Source: Breviolum minutum Mf 1.05b.01
Lineage: Eukaryota; Sar; Dinophyceae; Suessiales; Symbiodiniaceae
NCBI GenBank assembly: GCA_000507305.1
Contig: DF241174.1
Coordinates: forward strand, 1 to 64,000
DNA: 64,000 bases
Reading direction: 5' to 3'
Below the pieces are notes generated by a model. It saw only the letters and a program-made list of their open reading frames with translations. It searched no databases and was not told the origin of the DNA. The stretch's first letter is position 1, and every line of letters starts with the position of its first letter. Shown here piece by piece: positions 54,470 to 64,000 of the stretch. A program made the position numbers and the translations under genes.

Positions 54470-57400
54470 CAATAATTTCATATCTTTAAAATTGTTTTCA
54501 ATTTACAAAGGGTTTCCAGGCCAGTCCTCCAAAGACTCACGTTGGCGTGCGTCTTGCTTTTCATTCGGGGAATCAGCGTCTGGTTGTGTTGCAGGGATCT
54601 CATCGTCAATCGTTTCCACTGGGACATCCTTTCCTCCTGCGCAGTTGACTAGACCCATCTAAACCATGTTTTGGTAGCTAAAGAAATCGGTATTCCAACA
54701 ACAAACAAAAACTTTCTCTGTCGCTTAAAAAAAAAGATGCTGAGTCCAGAAACTTACAAACTGGAGAACCCTGCTTGTGGGAAGAATGCATTTACAACCT
54801 GGGATGATCATCCAAGTGTTCAAAACAGAAGGCAATTGTAATGCGGTCGATGCTGTAAATCTTTTTTTGGGAGCTCTGCCCAGGCAAACAAGTATGTTGA
54901 AACATGAATCAACAAGAACAATTGGGATGTTTCATGGTATGCCCTATCCTAACCAACCAAGGATCCAGTTCCACCTTCCCCTCGTGGCCCCTTTGCACCA
55001 CTGGCAAAGGCTATTTGCAGACTCTTCGGCAAGCTTCTCTGCCTCAAGGCCAACGTTTGGCTACGAAGGGTTGCAGGTTCCAAGACTAGACAGCAAAGTG
55101 TTTTTGATTTTAAGTTTGGGTTCTGGACTGCAACACTTAAAATTTGAAGAAATACAATCCTGATCCCTTCGTTGTGTTTTTATCAGTTTTTTCTTTTTCC
55201 AGCCCTCACCTGCCATTTGACAAGTTCTGCTCAAGTTCAGCTACTTCACTCTCACCCATCGCTGAGAAGTCCATGGATTAGAGGGTTGCACAAGACGTGG
55301 CTTTGCTAGGAAAAGCGGAAAACATTTCCCAAAATTTCCCACACTAGTAAGGCCACTGAGTTTGAGATATAAAGCAGCAAATCCGGTTTTGCAATGAGCT
55401 GCACCTGGTCACCGTTCCAAAAGACTCATCAAACATCTACGGACGGGAATTTCCGCTAATGGGACAGGTATTTCCGCCGGTTGGACGGGAATTTCCGCTC
55501 ACTTGTTTCCACCATTTTTTCAAAGCCCAAGTATAAATTATTGTCTCAACTACTCGCAACTATGTTTGGAGCACTGAACGCCAGTATTATGAGAAGACTC
55601 TTAATGCCCCTGAGATATTTCTTTTTTCTTTCAAGCTGTGCATCTGGCCACAGGTCACAAAACTCCAAGTAGGCCACCACTTCCAGCAGGGGCCTCGTTT
55701 CACCCACCTTGGGCAAGACGGTTCATGGTTCAATGGTTGGAAGTTGGAAGGGGACTGTTTCACTTCATTGCATACAGGGTACTTTTGTTAATGGTTGCTC
55801 CCACTTTGGGTCATTGAAGTGCTTCAGCATTCGGGTATAATCAGTGTATATTTCAAAGATCCCAAACTTGGGGAGTTGTTCTTTACAACTTTCTGTCAAC
55901 TTGCAAGTCGCTTGCTGACTTCGGACGGTGACTTTTTTCGTGGATGAATTATGATAATCTGATAAACCAAGTTATAACTAAGTTCCGCTGGAGGTAGGGC
56001 AACTTCTATTTCTATTTTGAGGCGGTATTCTTGAAGTTGATATAGAAAGTTCAAGACTTCCTGGCCCTGGCATTAGGGATTATCGGTTATAATTATAGCT
56101 GATCAAGCTATTTAGATGGGATGACACCGGGGGAGGTGCTTGCAGCATTTAACGTGTCCAAGATGTGGCTTTGGGAGGAGTGAATCCGTCCATGACTTAG
56201 ATGATAACTATACAGGTTAGTTTGAACATATGCTGTCAACTGGTCCATTGATAGGGTATTTATGGGGAGGGTAATTTCTTCCAGATTCGTTTCGTTTTCC
56301 CCATTCGGAAGGATAGTTTTTCAACCACCACCTATACCCATAGGAGCCATGGGACTGGTATGTTTATCTACATTAGTGTTTTTTTATTAGACAAATTAGT
56401 AATTAGTAGGTGAATATTCCATAAATGGATCATTTGGGACACGAAAACAAATTTTCATAGGTTCGAAATAGGATGCACTTAAGGTAATATCCCATATATA
56501 AATACAAGGATTAATTCATGGATCCCTATTCGAAACATTAATAAATGGATTTCGGGAATCTAAACCTTCATCAGTTATGACCTTCACATTCCGCCCCCAA
56601 CCTGAGGTGATGATCTTCGAAAAGATGAAGCATTTTTTGCGCGTCCGGGCCATGGGGCAACTGTCGGGATGGTCCATGTAAGGACCTGCGGACCTTTCGG
56701 TTGATGTTTAACCATAAGGTTGGCAATAAAACACGTGTGTGTTGGTGAGAATTACTAAAAACCAACATAGACATCAACAAAGTGTGTAAGTAGTTGATTT
56801 ATCTCTGCATTTTGCAATAAGCTTTTGCTTGTTTTTATGGTTCCAACTAGAAAAGATGTCTTCAACAGAAATCACGCCTCGCGAGAAATTTATCGCAACA
56901 TTGAAAGATTGATGGGCTCAGGTCAAAAGCAAGAAGCGGAAGAATCTCAGAAGAGGAAACAGGTGCTCTTTCTTGTAACGGGAAAAAGAGTTACAGTATA
57001 GGTGACCTTTTTGGGGATGGTTAAGTGACTCTTTAAATGGTTAAGTGACTTCCATTTGGGTTATCAAAGGTTCACTTGGAAGAAGCTGGATGAAGCTGGT
57101 ATATAATACGGTATAAAGATTGGTGATTTTCGGTGGTGATTTCGAAAAATCTTGTTGGTTTACGGGGTATCCCGGATTATTTGGTGAAAATGATCGAATC
57201 TGACAGGTGTATTTTGGTGCATTTTTTGAACAAACAGGTTGAAGGCACCAATGATAGCTGGGTGTATCACAAATTTACCATGCTATTGGAATACCTAATT
57301 TGTTGGAAATGTTGAGGGTCTGTTGAGTCTGTTGGGTCTTTTGTTAATCTGTAAGTACTTTCCACGATTGCATCCTAGGAGTGGGATATCCCGAAATGGT

Positions 57401-58640
57401 CTTCAAGATTTCTATATATATATATTGTAGCATGTAGCCTATCATACCTGTGGATGGGTGAATAGGTTTGTTATTTCAACAGGTGAAGTCAGAAATAGAA
57501 GTTACTGGACGTTTCATCAAAATATTGAGCCTAAGAAGTTGTTATGATTGAATTCCTTCATGCACTAAACGGCTGTGTTTTTAGCCTGCTATAAACGAAC
57601 ATAGCCTGCCCAAATCCATGCCCTGAAGGTGGAAGCTGCTGCGCAAAGAGAGGGAATATCTCTGAAGATGCGTTACACTACCGCACCTTTCTCGACGTGT
57701 TCCCCAAGAGCACTGCATTCACATTCAAAGATTGTGAAACCTTACGAAATCTGTTTGAGAAAGCCTTCCCGTCAAATCGCTTGGAAGATAGCGTCGAAAG
57801 GTTCTGGCATGGCAGATCATCCGTCGCTTTGGATTGGAAGACGTTGGGCGACAGCTGGTCCGACATGGCCAGCACAATCTTGGCGCTGAAATTCTGAATG
57901 TTTTTCAAAACGAGGAAAGGCCCTCTAAGCGATTGCGAAACGTTTGACACAGGCTGTGTGACTCTTCGATTTCTTTTGTGGAAACTAGCAACTACTCGTA
58001 GGAAGTACTACGCCTCAAGGGTCTTTGTGAAATCTATCCAAAGTGGATTGGGATACATACTTGAGACAGGTGTAGGGCCATATATAGATTTAGTATAGAC
58101 AGTGGATACTCTTACTACACGCATTTTTTGGGGGGCGCATGTATGTACATAATAGATATATGTATACACATGCGTATAGAGGCATTAATTGATCCATTGT
58201 CTATAATAGTGTAGCCAGACTGTTTCATGAATATTGGAGGGCTCCTGAATATACAGCCGCCTGGCATTCAGCGCCGTAGATGCTTACGGATATGACGCGG
58301 GCGGCATTCAAGGATTTGATGAATACATTGCTAGCAGCTCCAGGGTTTCCTTTCAAAGTATCAAAGTGCTTAAGCCAATTTTTTGCCAAAGCGACGATGA
58401 GCACATTCTGGATTGGGCATGCGGCATGTCCCGCATGCCACGGCCTGTGTGGTCGTTCTTTTCTCGCCGGAGCAGAAGTGTCGATAGGCCACTTGCCTTT
58501 TCCCGGGCAACACAGAAAGACATCCAGGGCAATACTGATTATCGTGGCATTCGTAAATTTTGGTGAAATATACACTGCATCAGTATCGACAGTAATGGTG
58601 CCCGAAACGAAGGCTCCAGTGGGCATTCACGTGCTTTTGG
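54470..58640 (+). other. Sparse region with orphan exon candidates
   Basis: Mostly unique AT-rich DNA. Three plus-strand open segments have protein-like composition: 56851-56961 (DVFNRNHASREIYRNIERLM before GTGCTC), ~57635-57896 (EDALHYRTFLDVFPKSTAFT... to a stop) and 58257-58566. They may belong to one gene but no frame-consistent joins were established. Confidence 0.3.
58257..58566 (+). CDS. Orphan terminal-exon candidate, unidentified
   Basis: After ATACAG an open stretch of about 102 codons reads RLAFSAVDAYGYDAGGIQGF, DEYIASSSRVSFQSIKVLKP and DWACGMSRMPRPVWSFF, ending at TGA 58564-58566. Two other frames of similar length overlap it (one on each strand), so the choice rests on composition alone. 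No domain is recognised. Confidence 0.3.
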
Positions 58641-59176
58641 CTCTGGTGCTTTAGATTGTGTCGCTTGTCATGTGAACATGTGCCCTTCTTTAGTGGTGTC
58701 ACAATGTCAGCTTACCTTTTGTGAAGTTGTGCCATGAGCTGTTTGAGCCTTGTATCCTTTGCTTTTCAGTTTTAAGATAGCAAGATGTGATCAATCTGTG
58801 CAATTCACCGGGTGGGTCTGGGGGGAGCGGACCAAGACATCAGCTTAAGTGTAGAGATTGCACGAAAACAGCAGCGAGATTCGTTCTGACACACAACACA
58901 TCCTGTTGGTGGAGCGTATGGCTTTTTGGCATGTTCGCAGTTTTTCTGGACTTGAAGGCGATTTGGTTTTGAGGTGCACGTTTTGAGGTGTTTGCAAATG
59001 TTGGGGCTCTACGAAAAGAGTTGGATTCCTTTAGCATTGGCCTGGCATACCGCATACGCATGCATACACCACAACATGTTGCAAGTATCGAAGGTGGTTG
59101 TTTGGAGATCTTCGATGTTCCACAAAAAAGCTTGTTGACTTCGCAGCTGGGCTCAATTTACGACCTGATACTGGCC

Positions 59177-61140
59177 ATGGGAGGATCCCAGAGCCAAGAT
59201 GACAGCAGTGGCCAAGGCCAAGGCAGCCAAGGCTACAGCCAAGGTAGCCGAGGCACTGGTGAAATCGTCAAGCTGAACGTGTACTCACCTTCGGGTGGTC
59301 AACATGTGGCACCTTGAGCTGCAGAACATAACAAGATGTTGGAAATCGCACCGCATTATTCACATCAAACATAAGGAAGATTGTACATATTGATGAATTG
59401 ATGCATTATATTCATGAATGTATGCAGATATTATGATTCATGTTTGAAAGTGTTTCTCAAATTCGGTTGTATTTATTTGAAATGCTTTGGACCCAGTGGG
59501 TATGTGTTTTTGACCACGTTCTATGGCTGAGGCATACCACTCTGGTGTTGAGGTTTTTGGCGGCGAGTACGTCTTTGGTGGCGGCAACACTTCCTTCAGC
59601 GGTGTGACCGTTCAAAGACCCAAGGTCCCACCACCTGGGAGCGGCTGGACCTTTTATCAAACTGTGGAGATTGCGCCATGCCGTTTTTCACGAGATGATG
59701 CCATGAGAGCCATTCAAGACTTGAGAGCGGAGTTCCCTGCTTCCGGCTATGATTTGATGGCAAGGAATTGCAATCATTTTGCTGAAGCCTTGTGCCAGAA
59801 GCTGTGCACCTCGAACTGTGTGGAAACACTTTCACTTGAAGTGCCTGTCGGTGCTGTACATTTCTCGTGTCCAAACAACCTGACTGAGTGCAAACCGGTT
59901 TTGAACTAAACGGCAATCAAGCAGATTTGATTAAGCGGTTTGCAAAACCAAACGCCACACCCGCACTTCAGGTAGTCATGGAATCCCGTCCTGGGTGAAT
60001 CGCTTAGCAGGCCTAGGGAATGCAATGCGTAGCGCTGTGGGTGGGGCGCCCACATCAACTGGACCAGCACGAGCTGAAGGAGCTGGAGGTCCTGCAGCCG
60101 CAGGCTTAGTGGCGAGAACCACCGATGGAGATCTTACATCTGAAGTCGATTGGAAGCTAAGCTGCGTGACATGTGCCATCATGTGTCATGATGTGCCACG
60201 TGGATCCATGTGGCATGATTTGGCTTTATGTTATCTTATATTATTTTATGACTTTATGTGGCATCATGTCAAAGAAGTGATCATTGTTCTTGTTGTGTAT
60301 TTGGATGTGTTTGGTGTATTGAGCACAACCCACAGCCCACGGCTTTGCTTTTCCTCCGACACTCATGACTCGAGCGACTCGGCTGACTCAAGGAAAGCTG
60401 CTGGTGTTCTGAACGCAGTGGAAGACGATCCGACTGAAGCTCTTCAAAATATGGACAAGTCAGTCACTTCGGAGGTGCCTAGGCAAGATATGGCGAACAC
60501 TTGCCAGCATGGACAAGTCAGTCAAAGTACAGGACTTGGATTTTTTTTCACAGGATCTGATTTCTTGAAATCCATTTAGGCTTTGGTCACTTTTTTGTCA
60601 CATTGCATTTGGATAGCTTTGCTACAGATGTTCTGCCAAATGAATTTCTGAGGCTGGCTCTCCAGAGTTGTTGGTGCTACTTCCGTTCATCTCCCCTGTA
60701 AAGATGCAGAAGTTGGTGTTGCAAACACCTGACAAGGCCCATGCGCCCACGAGCCTTCGGCTGTTTCCTGGTTTGAAAATCCGTAGTTTTGCGACTCATG
60801 ACCCGCATGATCTTAAAATTCGTTCAAAGCCCAAAACTCGTTGAAACTTCTGAAACCCTCTCCCGGTTCTGTCCAAACATGGAAATCTCAAAGTGCGGTG
60901 TGGGGCCTCAGGTTTGCCAACAATCCGAACTTGGACATGGACGATGCTATGACAGGTGCTGCAACACAAGAGTTTCAAGAAGTGTCTTGGACCTCCAGTG
61001 CCGATGGCCTCATCGCCACCTTGGAGGTAAACTTCTTGAAGTTTCAAAAACTCAGCTTTCTGGCAATCTACGCCCGTGGCGATGATGAAACCGATGGAAC
61101 CATACGGATTTCCAAATTGTCTCTGAGTGGCCGGGGTTAG
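59177..61140 (+). CDS. PPPDE (DeSI-like) peptidase-PITH domain fusion protein, six exons
   Basis: Exons 59177-59305, 59532-59803, 59976-60155, 60393-60474, 60653-60762 and 60912-61140 join in frame to 333 residues. Start: MGGSQSQDDSSGQGQGSQGY, a Gln/Ser/Gly-rich leader, then VKLNVYSPSG. Exon 2 gives AYHSGVEVFGGEYVFGG with the catalytic His and DLMARNCNHFAEALCQKL with the catalytic Cys; exon 3 gives HGIPSWVNRLAGLGNAM. That is a complete PPPDE thiol-peptidase fold (DUF862, deSUMOylase/deubiquitinase-like). An Ala/Gly/Pro-rich linker leads to a PITH domain: DLTSEVDWKKAAGVLNAVED, PELLVLLPFISPVKMQKLVL, APTSLRLFANNPNLDMDDAM, TQEFQEVSW, FLKFQKLSFLAIYARGDDET. PITH is the proteasome-interacting domain of TXNL1-type proteins. 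Introns are GT-AG except 60156-60392 (GC-AG). Only the exon 1-2 join is tentative; a small exon between could restore a longer loop. Likely role: a thiol protease of the ubiquitin/SUMO system docked at the proteasome. Confidence 0.8.
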
Positions 61141-63419
61141 ATTTCAATAGATTTGCATACAGCTTTGATGTGATCATGTTTGATCGCTATTGTGGTCTCG
61201 AAAGGCCACGGACGAAAAGCTGTGGCACAATGAAGTGGACGAAGGTTCAAAAGCTTCACAAGGAAGCCAAGGAAATAGCAACACATAGCTGCACCACCCA
61301 ACACCCAAGAAAACAATACGTATGTGTGAGTCCGTCTTGCAGTAGCCGTGCTCGGCTTGAACAACTTTTGCATCAGTGGGAAGACATGATTTTACGCCGA
61401 TGCAGGCTGTGCGGGTTCACTGCGACAGCGTTGCGCTGCGACCTCACTGTGATGTTAGATTTGTTTGTTATTTTGATTGAAGCTCTGGCTGAGTTTTCGT
61501 GCAGAGAGGCTGTGAAGTGTAAGATCACAACAAAGCATGCAGGTTGCGTCACACGGCTGTAGTCATGATAAATTGGATTCTCTTGCGTTATGCGGACTTG
61601 CTGTAGGTTTTGTCTAGGTAGCGAGTACCGAAAACTAAAAATCCGACAGGTGCCACGGCATCACCGTATGGCACAAGTGTTGCTGAGGTTGTTTGCAGAC
61701 CAAAGCGGTCAGGCTGGAATTGGCTTTGCAATGAGCGTCGTTGCATGTCGTTGAGCCATCCAGCCCTGGCATTGAAAAAGGGCAGAATGCCTATACTTTT
61801 TGGGTTTCATGTTAGCTCCTGAGGATCTACTTCCTGGAAGTATACAGCTTGTTTCTAGTTTCTGAGTTGCAGGTGCGCCAAGCCAGGAACATCTGCTACG
61901 CCGCTGCGAACGCTTGTTGGAGCTTCTGGGTTGCAAGTACTATTTCTACTCTTGGATTCATGTTGGCCTTCTATTTTGGCCGATTAGCCTTGAATTTAGA
62001 AGGCCTTTAAAATCATCCAACAAAAAGAAGGCTTTTGCACAAGAAGGCTGTTGCATAGATATTGTGGCATGGATATTGTTGGTTTGCCATGACAGCTGGA
62101 AATGGCTCTCCCTTGAGGCATTGGACCAGAACTTTGCACAAAGGCAGCCGTGAGAAAGACACCAAGGTGCAAGGCCAAACAAAAGTTTCGTAGATCCTTT
62201 GCTTAGATGCCCCGTGCTCCTCGTGGTGTAAGTGGTTCCCCAAACTTTCCCTTTCACAAGTGGCTCGGCCTTGCACCTTGGAAAGAGATGGATCATAATT
62301 TAATGAATCCCTGAAAAAGAATGAAAGGGCATTTCATTTAATTTCCAAAGGAACGAACGCGCAGCGTTCAACTGCAACTGCAGCGTTGCCGATGAGGGGC
62401 CTGTGCCAAGCGGTTATGCACTGATGCAACGCGGGATGTGAAAGATTGCGAAGTTACGGAACTTGTGCAGCTGAGTTGCTGTCAGCAAAACAGTCGAACC
62501 CAGGTTCGATTGCTACTCAAAATGCAAAAACACGCCGCACCTAAAAACATATATAAATGCTGAGACTCAAGTTCCTGCTTCAAGATCTCAAGGCCATGTT
62601 GTGTCCTGCCGCAAGCAGGCAATGAGAGCCACTTTGCAAAGCTGTGGCCTTCTGTTTGCATCAAGGAGTGATGCAAATCATGTCTGACAGGCTGCATGTC
62701 AAAGGAAAGCATTTCGGCTTTCAATCTCAGTATGAAAATGACACAGCTGCGCTTGCTGGGGTTCTCAAAGTCAAACGCTGAGGCCCGATCAAAAAAAGGC
62801 ACGAGTCGTATTCTGATGTCATGCTTGCCGTTGCAGTTTACTAAAGCTAGCTTGGAATGCAGCAGCCAAAGAATACTGGGCATAGTGACCCTCAATTCCC
62901 ACCCTTACCTCCATCAGCACAGCCAGAGCAACGCCAAGACACAGCAGTGCTTGTCAGCAGGTATGACACAGACAGAGCAGTTGTGCAAAGACGTTGCAGA
63001 ATATGTTTTCAGGAATTCTCGTCTTGATATCACACCTTCTACTGTGAATCACCTAGCGGGTGCTTGACATTAGTTTGCTTTGCGTGGGAGCCTGTGCCAC
63101 AGATGCAGCCCCTTGCGCTAGTTCCACGATACAGGAGAGGATGGCGGAAAAGCATTTCGGAAAGGGTTGACTTGTTCAGAGAAGCTCAGCGCATGTAGCC
63201 ATTGGAAAGGCTTGTATGGTTCAATGAATCGACGAATTGATTTGCCAGGAGTCGCAGCAGAGGCCGTGCTGAGTACCTCCAGCTGAACTATGCTGAACTA
63301 AGTTTCAAATACTTTCCATTTCCATCATATTTTTTCAAAATCATCGTGCCAAAAACGGCTCGATGCAAGAGGATGACAAACGTTTGAAGGCAGGTGCTGT
63401 GGTGTTGATTTGCACTGAG
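61141..63419. other. No gene assigned
   Basis: About 2.3 kb without a convincing gene. A possible exon at 61870-61930 (APSQEHLLRRCERLLELLGC) after TTGCAG is the best trace. Confidence 0.35.
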
Positions 63420-64000
63420 GTATCCTCCACAGCATTACGCGCCCCCACCAGGGTATCCTCCGCAGAGCTACCCTCCTCCAGGGCCATCATATCCCCCTCC
63501 AGGCTATCCACCTGAAAGGACGGCTTACCAGTATGGACCAGACCCCTATGCCATGCCGCCAGACGCCTATGCTCCACCTCGAGACCCCTATGCGCCACGG
63601 GACCCGTATGCTCCACCGCCACGGGACCCCTATGTGCCACCGCCGCGTGATCCAAGAGATCCATATGCTCCACCTGTCCATGATCCTTATGCAGTTCCAC
63701 CAGCACATGATCCTTACGCTCCACCACCCCACGATCCATATGCCCCACCTCGAGACCCTTATGCTCCACCGCCCAGCCGACCACAATATCCACCACCCAG
63801 CTATCCACCGCCAGCCTATCCAGCGGCATATCCAGAGTATCCACCAGCCTATCCTCCGCAATATCCACCTGGAGCTCCACCAACTCATCCTCCTCCATAC
63901 TATCCACCTCATCCGGCTCACCATCCACCTGGTGCTCACCCACATCCACACCACCCTCATCCGCACCATCCACATCCGCACCACCCACATCCGCACCACC
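63420..64000 (+). CDS. Pro/Tyr-rich repeat protein exon, runs off the window
   Basis: From an acceptor CACTGAG at 63419 the plus frame is open to the window end with no ATG: YPPQHYAPPPGYPPQSYPPP, then many DPYAPP, RDPYAPPP, HDPYAPP units, then PPAYPAAYPEYPPAYPPQYP and a His/Pro tail (HPHPHH repeated). Tyr/Pro-rich repeats of this kind occur in extracellular or matrix proteins, RNA-binding protein tails and annexin-like linkers; no function can be chosen. The minus-strand ORFs covering the same stretch are Val/Asp- and Trp-rich shadows. The 5' exons should lie upstream in 61-63 kb or beyond. Confidence 0.6.

Noticed and set aside
63341-63999. Two minus-strand ORFs (Val/Asp-rich and Trp/Met-rich)
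   Set aside because: They are antisense shadows of the DPYAPP-repeat exon.

Overview
The window looks like nuclear DNA of a dinoflagellate, probably Symbiodiniaceae-like or a relative. This is inferred from several things: very low gene density, many short satellites, small exons split by introns of about 120-480 bp, one clear GC-AG intron, and a retroelement protein set (tyrosine recombinase, CCCH gag-like protein, cytosine-methyltransferase-like plus reverse transcriptase) of a kind typical of dinoflagellate genomes. No rRNA, tRNA or CRISPR array was recognised. There are two long assembly gaps (19554-20415 and 39731-40308) and five single-N joins. At least two of those joins are flanked by exact duplications and look like assembly artefacts.

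Layout. 1-3.0 kb: a large inverted repeat and a diverged ~540-bp direct duplication. 3.0-3.5 kb: minus-strand relic of a superfamily-1 helicase. 3.5-6.5 kb: degenerate repeats and weak minus-strand coding traces. 6.5-13.15 kb: satellite-rich block (TAG triplets, a 42-bp unit, GTACTAC-rich minisatellite, repeated modules) with one unidentified minus-strand protein at 6951-8015. 13.15-20.4 kb: a DIRS-like element with a tyrosine recombinase, then a gag-like zinc-finger protein, then, in the same frame after one UGA, a methyltransferase-reverse transcriptase polyprotein cut by the gap. The same ~15-bp minisatellite lies on both sides of the element. 21.1-26.9 kb: TTG/TTTG/TTTGG and CTA arrays and a composite satellite element that recurs inverted at 49.7-50.6 kb. 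26.9-37.1 kb: scattered plus-strand exons of one or more unidentified genes, two of them resembling OPR-type helical repeats. 39.7-40.55 kb: a palindrome-bearing 74-bp minisatellite.

40.8-49.1 kb: a multi-exon membrane receptor-like gene (ligand-binding-like ectodomain, cysteine-rich GCC2/GCC3-type repeats, about ten membrane segments). 54.3-58.6 kb: a MITE-like hairpin and orphan exons. 59.2-61.1 kb: a six-exon gene whose exons join in frame to a 333-residue protein with an N-terminal PPPDE (DeSI-like) peptidase domain and a C-terminal PITH domain. 63.4 kb to the end: a Pro/Tyr-rich exon running off the window.

The most notable signal is at the gag-pol junction of the DIRS-like element. The gag stop is UGA in the UGA-CUA-G context known for stop-codon readthrough. 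Pol continues in the same frame without its own AUG, and four consecutive perfect stem-loops with 4-nt G-N-N-G loops follow directly.
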